Part shown: positions 34,230 through 41,996 of the stretch, piece after piece | Numbering within the stretch: the stretch's first letter is position 1 | Layout of the letters: each line of letters opens with the position of its first letter | NCBI GenBank assembly: GCA_020638195.1 | Contig: JACKJC010000006.1 | Span: forward strand, 113,566 to 177,565 | From: Methylobacteriaceae bacterium | GTDB lineage: Bacteria; Pseudomonadota; Alphaproteobacteria; Rhizobiales; Beijerinckiaceae | DNA length: 64,000 bases | Reading direction: 5' to 3' | Program-made: the position numbers and the translations under genes | The notes under the pieces: model-generated | The model's input: the letters and a program-made list of their open reading frames with translations, nothing else | The model's database searches: none | Told to the model about the DNA's origin: nothing

Positions 34230-34994
34230 TCATGGACGCTCTCCAAGGCTCGATCGAGCGACGAAAATCTCGTCGTTTGACGGGCGCGTGGGGCTGTCGA
34301 CGTGTTCAGAACCCGCGGCGCGATCGACTTCCGATCGGCGGCCGTCCTGCACGCGATCAGCGCTTCCGCCGCCATCGGCGCGCGCGACGAACAACGGCGA
34401 GCGCATCCAGGCGAGCGGATCGGGCGCAGCGGTGACGACGCTGCCGGGCAGCGGGTGGCTGCCGATCAGCGGCGCCAGCGCGGCGACATAGGCGATGGTT
34501 TCGGCCGGCAGCGGGCGGCCCGATGACAGGTAGTCGTCGTAGCGTGCGGGACCCGCATTGTAGGCCGCGAGGAAGCCGGGCGCGCCGTAGCGATCATGCA
34601 TTTCGCGCAGGTAGGCGGCGCCCGCGAGGATGTTGTCGCGGGGATCGTAGGCATCGGCGCCGAGCCGATAGCGCGCCCGCAATTCGATCCATGTATCGGG
34701 CATGATCTGCATGAGACCCATCGCGCCCTTGGACGATACGGCGCGCACACGACCGCGGCTTTCGATGCGCATCACCGCCCATATCCAGCCCTCGGGGATG
34801 CTGAAGCGCCGCGCCGCCTCGGCCACGAACACGGCATAGGGCGAGACTTCGCCAGACACCGCGGCGGGTTGCGCCTGCGCATGAGATCGCGCCGGTATCG
34901 CTCCGGTGCAGACCAGGCCGGAAAGGAGAAGAAAGGTCACATGGCGGGTGGCCAAGGACCGACGGGCGGCGCATGGACGGCGCGGCGCTGACAT
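34230..34994 (-). CDS. VirB1-like lytic transglycosylase
   Basis: A 254-aa exported peptidoglycan hydrolase. A signal peptide (about 1-40) is followed by an SLT domain with I-E-S-R-G (catalytic Glu), S-S-K-G-A-M-G-L-M-Q-I-M-P, N-I-L-A-G-A-A-Y-L-R and Y-N-A-G-P-A-R-Y. It opens the cell wall locally for the transfer apparatus. The C-terminal tail after about 190 is disordered. It lies three bases after the DUF736 stop. Confidence 0.92.
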   Translation of the reverse strand: MSAPRRPCAARRSLATRHVTFLLLSGLVCTGAIPARSHAQAQPAAVSGEVSPYAVFVAEAARRFSIPEGWIWAVMRIESRGRVRAVSSKGAMGLMQIMPDTWIELRARYRLGADAYDPRDNILAGAAYLREMHDRYGAPGFLAAYNAGPARYDDYLSSGRPLPAETIAYVAALAPLIGSHPLPGSVVTAAPDPLAWMRSPLFVARADGGGSADRVQDGRRSEVDRAAGSEHVDSPTRPSNDEIFVARSSLGERP

Positions 34995-34997
34995 CGG

Positions 34998-35336
34998 TCA
35001 GTCCCGCTCGCCGCGCTTGGGCGGGCGGTTCCAGTGCAGGCCCCAGGCGGTCTTGTCGTCGGATGACTGGAACAGGTTGGCGCGCAGCGGATGACCGAGA
35101 GTCGGGTCGTCGATCTGAAGCGAGACGTAGTCGCCGGCCTTCTCGCCGGTGCGCTTCCAGGCCGCGCCGACTTCCGGCCCCTCGGCATCGAAGCCGATGT
35201 GGATGCGATAGTCGGGGGCGTTCTCGGCGTCGGAATGCTCGGCCGGGACAAGCACGAGTTCGGCATCGAGGATGAGCGTGCGGATGTGGCCGGAATAACC
35301 GTTTCGCGTGCGCGTGAACTGACCGATCAGGGACAT
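34998..35336 (-). CDS. DUF736 family protein (first copy)
   Basis: A 112-aa protein with I-G-Q-F-T-R-T-R-N-G-Y-S-G-H-I-R-T-L at the N-terminus, an I-G-F-D-A-E-G-P-E-V-G-A-A-W-K-R segment and L-x-x-D-D-P-T-L near 85. This is DUF736, a small conserved protein of alphaproteobacterial mobile elements with unknown role. Two adjacent ATGs exist; the one at 35336 has the better Shine-Dalgarno spacing (GGAGG plus five bases). A second, less similar copy is at 40.5 kb. Confidence 0.88.
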   Translation of the reverse strand: MSLIGQFTRTRNGYSGHIRTLILDAELVLVPAEHSDAENAPDYRIHIGFDAEGPEVGAAWKRTGEKAGDYVSLQIDDPTLGHPLRANLFQSSDDKTAWGLHWNRPPKRGERD

Positions 35337-35381
35337 CATATCCTCCGTGGCTGTGCGGTGAGAGGGTTCGTGGGCACGCCG

Positions 35382-35927
35382 TCACCGCGTCGGCGCGCGC
35401 CACACGAAGCGGCCATCGCCGTCTTCATCGGTGTAGAGAGGGGCGGCCCGGCCAATCACCGACGCGGCCGGGAGGGGGCCGAAGTAGCGGCCATCCAGGC
35501 TGTCGCGGACCTGCCAGTTCATGAGGAAGAGTTCGGAGGGTGCGACGGCGCGGCACCCGCGCCAGACCGGCAGCGGGCGGCCCAGGCGATCGCGCTCGAG
35601 GGCTTCGCCCATGTCGATGCCATCGACGGTGATGCGCGCGCCCGAACGGCAGACCCGTTGCCCGGGCACGGCCGCTACGCGCTTCATCAGAGGGACGCCG
35701 CGCGGCAGGTAGCCGCGCTCCGACAGGAATGTGGCGAGCGGCTCGGGCGCATCGACCGCGACGAGGTCCGTCACGTCGAGCGGCGCCGATGGCTCGATGC
35801 CGTAGAGCCCGATCGGCGCGCTCGCCGAGGCGTTCCAGACGAGCTTCGGCGCGATGGGAACGAGCGACAGCGCGCCGATCACCAGCACAGTAAAGGTGGT
35901 CGTCGTGACATAGCCGCGGCGCGTCAT
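35382..35927 (-). CDS. traF: TraF-type S26 signal peptidase
   Basis: A 181-aa membrane-anchored serine peptidase that processes the TrbC pilin. An N-terminal membrane helix (about 8-26) is followed by S-A-S-A-P-I-G-L-Y with the nucleophilic serine, and P-L-M-K-R-V-A-A-V-P-G with the general-base lysine. The ATG at 35927 overlaps the DUF2840 stop (ATGA); the open frame upstream is only extension into that gene. Confidence 0.92.
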   Translation of the reverse strand: MTRRGYVTTTTFTVLVIGALSLVPIAPKLVWNASASAPIGLYGIEPSAPLDVTDLVAVDAPEPLATFLSERGYLPRGVPLMKRVAAVPGQRVCRSGARITVDGIDMGEALERDRLGRPLPVWRGCRAVAPSELFLMNWQVRDSLDGRYFGPLPAASVIGRAAPLYTDEDGDGRFVWRAPTR

Positions 35928-36436
35928 GGCGCGGCCCTTCGACGGAGCAGCCAGGCGCGATGCTGTTCGCGGGTGTAGCGGCGCGGCGTGTCGGCGACGG
36001 CGAGGCGGTTGTGGACGTGGCGCCAATAGTCGGGCGCGGCGTCGGCGGGATCGATGCCGAGCGCCTCGATGGCGTCGATCAGGATCAGCACCGACTCGAC
36101 GGACGGCCAGCCGTTGACCTTCAACAGGATGTCGCCGCCCGGGCGGACGAAGGGCAGCGTCTGGTAGGGCTCATGGGCGCCGACCGCGCGCACGATGTCG
36201 ATGCGGGAAACGACGGTGCCGAAATCGTTGGCCGCCCAGCGGACGAAGGCGAAGACGGCGCCGACCGGGAAGGAGAGAATGCGGCGACGCCGGTCGAGGA
36301 TCCGCTCTTCGACGTCACGGCCGAAGCGGATCCAGTGCTCGATCTGTTTCTCGCGCCAGACCAGCTCGACATGCGTGAGGTGAGCGGGGGCCGCTCTCGA
36401 CGATGATGGCGCGCGGGAGGCCTGACGGTCAGTCAT
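35924..36436 (-). CDS. DUF2840 domain protein
   Basis: A 170-aa protein with H-V-E-L-V-W-R-E-K-Q-I-E-H-W-I-R-F-G, a R-R-x-R-I-L-S-F-P-V-G-A-V-F-A-F-V-R-W segment and G-G-D-I-L-L-K-V-N-G-W-P. These are typical of DUF2840, found directly between the partition genes and traF in these elements. The function is unknown. The ATG at 36436 overlaps the preceding stop by eight bases. Confidence 0.88.
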   Translation of the reverse strand: MTDRQASRAPSSSRAAPAHLTHVELVWREKQIEHWIRFGRDVEERILDRRRRILSFPVGAVFAFVRWAANDFGTVVSRIDIVRAVGAHEPYQTLPFVRPGGDILLKVNGWPSVESVLILIDAIEALGIDPADAAPDYWRHVHNRLAVADTPRRYTREQHRAWLLRRRAAP

Positions 36437-36671
36437 GGCGCGTCTCCGCGACTGCGAATTCGCGCGACAGCAGCTCCCGCAGCATGTCGGCGACGGTGAC
36501 GCCGCGCTGAAACGCGGCAACCTTGATGCGACCGCGCAGCTCGGGCGTGATGTCGATGGTCAAGCGGGCGGTGTAGGCCGGTGCATCGAGCCGGCGGCCG
36601 TGCGGATCGTCGGCCGCCTTGATCCAGCTCTCGGGATCGCCCGGGCGTGCGGCGAAGCTGCGCCTGGTCAT
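36429..36671 (-). CDS. Small ribbon-helix-helix protein paired with ParA
   Basis: An 80-aa protein whose C-terminal half (Y-T-A-R-L-T-I-D-I-T-P-E-L-R-G-R-I-K-V-A-A-F-Q-R, then T-V-A-D-M-L-R-E-L-L) looks like a ribbon-helix-helix DNA-binding fold. Its ATG overlaps the parA stop (ATGA). Small RHH proteins next to ParA usually act as the centromere-binding ParB partner and autorepressor. No centromere repeats are obvious beside it. Confidence 0.8.
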   Translation of the reverse strand: MTRRSFAARPGDPESWIKAADDPHGRRLDAPAYTARLTIDITPELRGRIKVAAFQRGVTVADMLRELLSREFAVAETRHD

Positions 36672-37306
36672 GGTGCGAGCCTCCGAACCTCGGCGGAAAG
36701 CGCGACGATCTCGCGCGCGCCTGGACTGTCGACATCGAGCTCAGCAACGAGACGGCCGGTCTGCGCGGCTTCAGCGAAGGCGACGCGCTGACCGACCGCG
36801 CTCGCGAGCACCGGCGGATCGTGGTCGGCGAGCGCCTGCGCCGTTTCCCGTGCGATGACGGTGCGCGCGCCGCAGCGGTTGAGGGCGAAGCGGGCGATGA
36901 GCTGGGGGCGATAGATCTGTGCTTCGCGAAGCAGCGCCAGCATCTCGGCCGAGGCCCATCCGTCGAGCGGCGATGGCTGCACCGGGATGAGGACGAGGTC
37001 GGCGGCGAGCAGCGCCGAACGCATGAGCCCGGCGACCCGCGGCGGGCCGTCGATCACGACATGGTCGGCGTCGCGGGCGAGCTCTGGTGCTTCGCGGTGC
37101 AGGGTGTCGCGCGCGAGGCCGACGATGCCGAAAAGGCGCGGCAGGCCTTCACGGGCGCGCTGCTCGGACCAGTCGAGCGCGGAGCCCTGAGGATCGGCAT
37201 CGATGAGGATGACGCGCTTGCCCTGGCTGGCCCATGCGCCGGCGAGATGCAGCGCGAGCGTCGTCTTGCCGACACCGCCCTTCTGGTTGAGCAGCGCGAC
37301 GATCAT
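36668..37306 (-). CDS. parA: ParA-family partition ATPase
   Basis: A 212-aa Walker-type partition ATPase of the short class lacking an N-terminal HTH. It has the deviant Walker A K-G-G-V-G-K-T-T-L (9-17), D-A-D-P-Q-G-S (near 40) and V-I-D-G-P-P near 83. It segregates the element when in replicative form. The ATG overlaps the repA stop (ATGA) and the stop overlaps the RHH gene, giving a tight repA-parA-RHH operon. Confidence 0.94.
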   Translation of the reverse strand: MIVALLNQKGGVGKTTLALHLAGAWASQGKRVILIDADPQGSALDWSEQRAREGLPRLFGIVGLARDTLHREAPELARDADHVVIDGPPRVAGLMRSALLAADLVLIPVQPSPLDGWASAEMLALLREAQIYRPQLIARFALNRCGARTVIARETAQALADHDPPVLASAVGQRVAFAEAAQTGRLVAELDVDSPGAREIVALSAEVRRLAP

Positions 37307-38361
37307 GACGATGCGCCTCGCTTGCGGCGAGGTTGTCCACCGTCTGCCGGCCCCAACAGAAAGTTAGAATCATTGTTAGACTCTAAGTTAAGGCCGGGAA
37401 TCGCCGTTTCAGGCCAGAGGGTTAGCTGCGATCGGTGCGCCCGAAGTCCCGATAGGGCTGCGCCCGAAGTCCCGATACCGTTTGCGCCCGAAGTCCCGAG
37501 CGTATCCACAGCGCCATCCACAGGTCCTGTGGATAGCCTGGCGGGCAGGATGCGCAGCAGCTCCCGCCGCCCTTCGCGCTCCAGCAGCAGGCGATAGCCC
37601 GGCAGCGGTTGCCGGGCGACGATGCGGCGGATGTCGATGGCGAAATCGGAGACGCGCGCCAGGCTGCCGGATTTCGCGTGCAGATGCGCGACCTCGAAGG
37701 TCCAGCCGGTCGCCTGGCGGCCGGCATGCTTGCGCGCGACGCGGTAGAGCCAGCGCTCGATGCCGCCGGTCAGACGAAAATAGGCCGGGTCGATCGCGAG
37801 GACCAGCGAACGGTCGATGACGCCGCGGTAGAGCCATTCGGGCAGGACGAACTCCATCCCCTCGACGCGGCCGTCGCGCGTGCTGCATTCCTCCCATTCG
37901 TTGATCCAGGAGAATTGCTGGCGCCGCCACTGCGCGCCGTTGCGGATCGTGGTGCGGATGACGGTCGCCTGCAGGCGTGTCAGGGCGCCCTTGAGGAGCT
38001 TGTAGTCGCGGGCGCCGGTCTCGCGGCCGATGGCGGTCAGAAGCTGGTAGGGCGTGAAGCGCAGGAAGCGCGAGGTCTTGAAGCCCTGGTTCTCCGCTTC
38101 GACGATCTGGCTGGCGGCCCAGATGAGCACGTCCGCATCCCAGATGGTGGCCATGCCGTGCTCGGGCACGGCGAACACCTCGACGCGGACGTCGCCCGCC
38201 TCATAGAGGATCGGGGTGGTGCGCTTGGCCTTGGCGAGCGAAAAGAACGGCCGCTCCATGAGGTCGCGCTGGTCGCGCGGGCTCGCATCGCCGGCAGCGA
38301 CGATGAACGGATCGAGCTGTTCCCGTTCGCTCGAGATGTGGAGGCGCCGCCGCGAAGACAT
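37303..38361 (-). CDS. repA: RepA-type replication initiator
   Basis: A 352-aa replication initiator of the family typified by alphaproteobacterial plasmid RepA, with L-M-E-R-P-F-F-S-L-A-K near 35, I-W-D-A-D-V-L-I-W-A near 75, T-P-Y-Q-L-L-T-A-I-G and W-L-Y-R-V-A-R-K-H-A. The C-terminal part after about 275 is low in conservation and encodes a repeated S-G-A-x-G-I-G-T-S-G-A, a direct result of DNA iterons in this part of the gene. No good Shine-Dalgarno site precedes the ATG; translation may be coupled to the upstream AlpA-like gene. Confidence 0.9.
   Translation of the reverse strand: MSSRRRLHISSEREQLDPFIVAAGDASPRDQRDLMERPFFSLAKAKRTTPILYEAGDVRVEVFAVPEHGMATIWDADVLIWAASQIVEAENQGFKTSRFLRFTPYQLLTAIGRETGARDYKLLKGALTRLQATVIRTTIRNGAQWRRQQFSWINEWEECSTRDGRVEGMEFVLPEWLYRGVIDRSLVLAIDPAYFRLTGGIERWLYRVARKHAGRQATGWTFEVAHLHAKSGSLARVSDFAIDIRRIVARQPLPGYRLLLEREGRRELLRILPARLSTGPVDGAVDTLGTSGANGIGTSGAALSGLRAHRSQLTLWPETAIPGLNLESNNDSNFLLGPADGGQPRRKRGASS
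37361..37536. other. Probable replication origin (oriV) inside the 3' end of repA
   Basis: Three direct copies of a 17-19-base unit TGCGCCCGAAGTCCCGATA lie at 37436-37454, 37459-37477 and 37483-37499 (the last diverging at the end), with periods of 23 and 24 bp. Three DnaA-box-like sequences follow: GTATCCACA (37502), CCATCCACA (37514) and, on the other strand, CTATCCACA (37528-37536), with a perfect 9-bp inverted repeat at 37516-37534. On the other side is an AT-rich tract with repeated GTTAGA (37363-37391). This is the standard iteron/DnaA/AT-rich layout. Confidence 0.75.
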
Positions 38362-38370
38362 CTGTGGGGC

Positions 38371-38652
38371 TCAGCGGGCGTGGCGGCCGCCACCGGCCTG
38401 CGGCAGCGGTTCGTGGCGCTTCGCCGGAAGCACGCTGCCGCGCGGATCGGAGGTGGAGGTGACGAAGCCGCGATCGGCCCAGGCGTGAAGGTCTTCGAGG
38501 GCATAGACGACGCGTCCGCCGAGCTTGCGGTAGGCGGGGCCTGTGCCATAGGTCCGGTGCTTTTCGAGCGTGCGGTCGGAAAGGCCGAGAAAGCGCGCGG
38601 CTTCGGGGGTGCGGAGAAAGCGGTGCGGTTCGCCGGCGCCTTTTGGTGCCAT
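38371..38652 (-). CDS. AlpA/excisionase-like helix-turn-helix protein
   Basis: A 93-aa MerR-like winged-helix protein, with F-L-R-T-P-E-A-A-R-F-L-G-L-S-D-R-T-L-E-K-H-R and G-G-R-V-V-Y-A-L-E-D-L-H-A-W. It is encoded just upstream of repA, its usual place in these elements, and probably controls replication or excision. It ends ten bases before the repA start. Confidence 0.88.
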   Translation of the reverse strand: MAPKGAGEPHRFLRTPEAARFLGLSDRTLEKHRTYGTGPAYRKLGGRVVYALEDLHAWADRGFVTSTSDPRGSVLPAKRHEPLPQAGGGRHAR

Positions 38653-38775
38653 GATCGGGCCTCCGTGGGTGCGATGGAACCGCTGGCGACCAGCGGCTAA
38701 CGGCGGCTACCGTGGCGGACAGCGCTTTGGCGGAGGGAGTGGGAAGTTGACGGGCGCCAAGTTTCCACACCGCGC

Positions 38776-39550
38776 CTATCGGCGGCGGCGATGGCTCAGC
38801 AGCCGGCGATAGTCGCCGGAGATCATGGCGAGGCCGCCCTTGATGAGATTCATGACAGCGAAGCGACGCGACGAGGTCTTCCAGGGCTCGTCGGCGAGCT
38901 GGCGCGCGCCGAACAGGACTTCGGCGATGTCGCGATGACTGGCGCCGCTCATGTGACCGTCCACGGCCTGCAACATCCGGCGGGCGCGCTGGAGTTGCTG
39001 GCGGGTCAGCCGTGTGTCGGGCGGTACGGCGCGGCCATGCAGCGCGCTCAGCAGCCGCGTGACGCTTTCGATCCGACCGAAGCCGTCGAGGTCGAGCGGA
39101 ACCACGGCGACGAGCGGCTGATCGGATCGCACGCCGGCGAGACGCAGGAGCGTGAGGTGCTGGCCGTTTGCGAGGGGGTGGTGGAAGTGGTGGCCGTGCT
39201 CGTCGACGCGTTCGGTGGAGCCGACCTCAGCAGGCAATACGCAGACGTCCGATGACAGCACGGCCGGCGTCGCGATCAGGATGACGACGCCGGTATCTTC
39301 CTTCGGGATCCAGAACAGCTCGGCCTTTTTGGCGTCCAGTGATGGGCGAACCGGGAAATCGAAGACCCCAGCGCTGCTGCGCGGTCTCGTTCAGCGGACG
39401 GGAGGCGCCGGCTGTCTCGACGACATCGGCGTAGTCGCGCTGGTAAGCCTCGTTCCTGCGCAGCCACTCCCACGCCAGTTCCGGCGACACGAGCTGTTCG
39501 ACGTAATCGTATCGCTCCGTCGAGCGCCATTGCGAGACGTCTGGGGTCAT
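38776..39550 (-). pseudogene. DUF6499-DUF2285 regulator gene broken by a frameshift
   Basis: The 5' part (ATG at 39550, GAGGA upstream) encodes M-T-P-D-V-S-Q-W-R-S, then Y-D-Y-V-E-Q-L, L-A-W-E-W-L-R-R-N-E-A-Y-Q-R-D-Y, the DUF6499 start, up to W-G-L-R-F-P. From about 39351 the coding continues in another frame as V-R-P-S-L-D-A-K-K-A-E-L-F-W-I-P-K-E-D-T-G-V-V and then the DUF2285 (RovC-like DNA-binding) part to 38776. These two parts are normally one protein. One extra G in the CCCGG at about 39351-39354 explains it. It could be a real mutation or a base-calling error. Confidence 0.7.
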
Positions 39551-39631
39551 CGGAATCCTCCGCCAGCTTCGCAAATCTGATGACGAGGATTCCGGTGATC
39601 GCGCGGAATCGGAAGCCGGAGAATTGAGATT

Positions 39632-39656
39632 GGGCGATGCCGGCGCGGCATCGCCC
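39632..39656 (-). terminator. Hairpin after the RovC-like gene
   Basis: A perfect 10-bp stem GGGCGATGCC/GGCATCGCCC with a GGCGC loop, starting six bases after the stop of the gene ending at 39663. It lacks a T-tract but is placed to end that transcript or protect its 3' end. Confidence 0.55.
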
Positions 39657-39662
39657 TCGCCA

Positions 39663-39929
39663 TCACGATTTTGGTCGCTCGTGCGCGAGCAGGCGATAGC
39701 CGTGCTCGGTCATCCAGCGCGCCCTGGCCAGATGGCTATCGTGGATGTGGCGGGCGCGTTCGGGATTCTGATCGGGATCGATGCCGAACAAGACGGACAC
39801 CGCTTCCTGCCAGGCCGCGCCGTCGGTGGCGGCGTCGAGCAGCCGCAAATAGAGTTTCATGTGGGCACGGTCATAGTCGGTGAGCGTCGCGCTTTCAGGC
39901 GGCTGATCAAGGAAAGCGGCCTGAGTCAC
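39663..39929 (-). CDS. Small DUF2285-like (RovC-like) DNA-binding protein
   Basis: An 88-aa protein with A-A-F-L-D-Q-P-P-E-S-A-T-L-T-D-Y-D-R-A-H-M-K-L-Y-L-R-L-L-D-A and D-S-H-L-A-R-A-R-W-M-T-E-H-G-Y-R, a conserved small protein of the repA neighbourhood in these elements. I chose the GTG at 39929, which gives the usual family start (V-T-Q-A-A-F-L). An upstream ATG at 40022 would add 31 residues that look unrelated. Confidence 0.75.
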   Translation of the reverse strand: MTQAAFLDQPPESATLTDYDRAHMKLYLRLLDAATDGAAWQEAVSVLFGIDPDQNPERARHIHDSHLARARWMTEHGYRLLAHERPKS

Positions 39930-40028
39930 GATGCCCCACCTGGATTGGAACGGTCCCCACCGATCCGTGAATGGCTCACCATAGACCGCTCGCCCTGCAA
40001 CGGAAGCGCCGTCTCGCGCCAAACGCCA

Positions 40029-40319
40029 TCAAGCCGTGGCTCGCCCCTTGTTGCGAGTTCGCGGATGACGGTTGCCGCTATCGGTCTTGCGCGCATGGAC
40101 CAGCATCACCCCTTCACCCTGGTCGGACAGCAGCAGGACGATCCCGTTTCCTTCGAGCGCCCGTCGCACCTGATCGCGTGTGCTCTCGTACACCTTCAGG
40201 TCACTCTCGGACTCGAGGCGTTTGAGAGCAGTTAGCGATATTCGGGCCTCGTCAGCGAGCGTCTCTTGTGTCCATCCCAGCAACGCGCGTGCGGCCCGCG
40301 ATTGTCGGGCGGTGATCAT
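40029..40319 (-). CDS. XRE-family transcriptional regulator
   Basis: A 96-aa Cro/C1-type repressor: Q-S-R-A-A-R-A-L-L-G-W-T-Q-E-T-L-A-D-E-A-R-I-S-L-T-A-L-K-R-L-E forms the HTH (about 6-38). It is preceded by an almost perfect Shine-Dalgarno sequence (GGAGGTGA) embedded in a 20-bp palindrome. It probably represses its own gene and others of the maintenance module. Confidence 0.9.
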   Translation of the reverse strand: MITARQSRAARALLGWTQETLADEARISLTALKRLESESDLKVYESTRDQVRRALEGNGIVLLLSDQGEGVMLVHARKTDSGNRHPRTRNKGRATA

Positions 40320-40330
40320 GCATGATCACC
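40311..40330. promoter_or_regulatory. 20-bp perfect palindrome over the XRE start codon
   Basis: GGTGATCATG joined to its exact reverse complement CATGATCACC. It covers the start codon (40317-40319) and part of the ribosome binding site of the XRE gene. A dimeric XRE repressor bound here would block transcription elongation or initiation, and as RNA the palindrome could fold over the translation start. It is a strong autoregulatory operator candidate. Confidence 0.7.
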
Positions 40331-40469
40331 TCCCACCCGGGCCTGAACGCACGCCAGAACTACGGCTATTTTAGTCGCTCTTTGGCTTTCCGGCCACCCG
40401 CAAGAACGGCTTTTCCGGTCGCCCGCGCGATCCGAGCCCCGAAGTGATTCGGCCGGCGGGGACATACGA

Positions 40470-40500
40470 ATGCCCCGCCCGGATCGTCCGGACGGGGCAT
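40470..40500 (-). terminator. Strong hairpin after the second DUF736 gene
   Basis: 14-base arms at 40470-40483 and 40487-40500 pair with one mismatch around a TCG loop, ten bases after the DUF736 stop. There is no T-tract on the minus strand; the stem is very GC-rich. It is a likely terminator or transcript-end stabiliser. Confidence 0.6.
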
Positions 40501-40510
40501 CGCCTGGGCC

Positions 40511-40837
40511 TCAGTCGGCGTTGCGGCGGCTGGGGCGGGACCAGATCAGGCTGTAGCCTTCGCCGTCCTCGTCGTCGAAAAGGTTGGCGAAGATGGGAGC
40601 GGTGAAGCTCGGGTCGTCGAGCTTGAGGCCCAGATAGTCGCGGCCCTCGTTGGAGCGCTTGGACCAGGCGGCGCCGATCTCGGCGCGGCCGACGAAGACG
40701 CGATGGCTGGGGGCGTTCTCGCCGGTGGCGCGGGTCTCGGGGACGATGCGGACGCCCTTGGCCTGGACGCTGAGGGTGACGATTTCGCCGGTGAACTCGT
40801 TCGAGCCGGACTTCTTGAAGGTGCCGATGGTCGCCAT
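40511..40837 (-). CDS. DUF736 family protein (second copy)
   Basis: A 108-aa protein, M-A-T-I-G-T-F-K-K-S-G-S-N-E-F-T-G-E-I-V-T-L, then R-V-F-V-G-R-A-E-I-G-A-A-W-S-K-R and L-K-L-D-D-P-S-F. It is closer to the DUF736 consensus than the copy at 35 kb. AAGGAG lies seven bases upstream of the ATG. It is followed by a strong hairpin, so it may be highly expressed as a single gene. The function is unknown; single-stranded-DNA or stress roles have been guessed from context only. Confidence 0.9.
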   Translation of the reverse strand: MATIGTFKKSGSNEFTGEIVTLSVQAKGVRIVPETRATGENAPSHRVFVGRAEIGAAWSKRSNEGRDYLGLKLDDPSFTAPIFANLFDDEDGEGYSLIWSRPSRRNAD

Positions 40838-41036
40838 GTCAGTTCTCCTTGATCTCTGCCTCGAGCCCGCACCATTGCGGCCTCGATGGCGATCGACAGG
40901 CCGGAGGCGATCGACGGCGCATCCCGAAGGGGCCTGACAGCAAAGGAGGAACTTTCTTGTTTCGCGAGGAATGACGGCGGAGCCGGCAGGGGAAGAAAGT
41001 TTTGACGCCGCTGTTGCGCCATAGACGATCGAGGCG

Positions 41037-41400
41037 TCAGCCGGTCTTCGGCCAGATCAGGCCATTGAAGAGGCCGCCTCGGTGCGCTCGATCCGGCAGG
41101 GATCTCGCGTGGAGAACGTGGCGATCACCGGCGACCGTCAGGATACCGGCCGGGCTGTTCAGCTCGTCGACTGCCTTCGTGTATAGGCCGGCGCGCCGTG
41201 TCTCCCTGACCGCGCCATCCGGGGCAGCTTCCCCATCGCGGGCTGCCGTCCGCCCACCGAGCATGTCCGTCAGTTCGGAGCGCTTGCGCGGCGTAGAACA
41301 ACTCGGCCTGCTTGGCGTCCCGGGTTTCATCGCCCTGTCCGCTACCCGCATCGTCGCGGAAATGGAGAGCGGCGCCGTTCGTCTGGTCGACCTCGATCCG
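41037..41400 (-). pseudogene. Possible frameshifted conserved ORF
   Basis: Two adjacent minus-strand frames each look coding in part. Upstream, I-E-V-D-Q-T-N-G-A-A-L-H-F-R-D-D-A-G, then A-K-Q-A-E-L-F-Y-A-A-Q-A-L. Downstream in another frame, Y-T-K-A-V-D-E-L-N-S-P-A-G-I-L-T-V-A-G-D-R-H-V-L-H-A-R-S-L, ending at 41037. Together they would make a protein of about 125 aa. The upstream boundary and start are unclear. I do not recognise the family; the call rests on the natural-looking amino acid pattern. Confidence 0.4.
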
Positions 41401-41414
41401 GCCGAAGCCGGCGG

Positions 41415-41855
41415 TCAGACCGTGGCGACACCTTGTCCGGACGGTCCGGGCCCAGCCATCGACGTGACCCGCACAAAGGCCGTGATGCCGATAGCGATCG
41501 CGCCGATGACGGAAAAGACGAGCTGCCAGGTCTCCGACGGCATCATGTGCTTCACGATGCCATGCGTTGCGTGGAAGCCAGCGACCACGGCCGGAGCGAC
41601 GAAGGCGAGCGCGACGAGGAGCTTCAGCCACATCGGGCGGAGCACCGCGAGCAGAAGCTGACCGACGCCGAAGGTCGCGCCGGCGGCGACGGCGCCGATG
41701 ACGATGGCCCCGAGGACGCCGGCGCCCGTCTGATGCGCCCAGATACCTGCGCTGACGCCCACGAAGGCGGGCAGCGCGAATACGGCGAGCGCGAACAGCA
41801 GCCAGCAGAGCATGCCGATGGCGGCGAGCGATCCGAGAATGGAGAAGACGATCAT
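41415..41855 (-). CDS. Small polytopic membrane protein
   Basis: A 146-aa protein with four hydrophobic segments (about 2-28, 30-75, 80-105 and 112-132). No family is recognised. The ATG at 41855 has GGAGG eight bases upstream, and the eight bases between (CCACCACC) can pair with GGTGGTGG about 40 bases further upstream, which would enclose the ribosome site. It lies in the maintenance module between DUF736 and DUF2493. Confidence 0.7.
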   Translation of the reverse strand: MIVFSILGSLAAIGMLCWLLFALAVFALPAFVGVSAGIWAHQTGAGVLGAIVIGAVAAGATFGVGQLLLAVLRPMWLKLLVALAFVAPAVVAGFHATHGIVKHMMPSETWQLVFSVIGAIAIGITAFVRVTSMAGPGPSGQGVATV

Positions 41856-41996
41856 GGTGGTGGCCTCCGTGAGAGCAGGTCTGACGGGCGCGCCTTCCAC
41901 CACCACCGCAGCGCGAGACAAAACATAGCCGAAACCGGCCGGCATCGGGAGCGGAAATCGCGCTGATCTGCGGCCCCGACGGGGCGTCGCGCGGGC

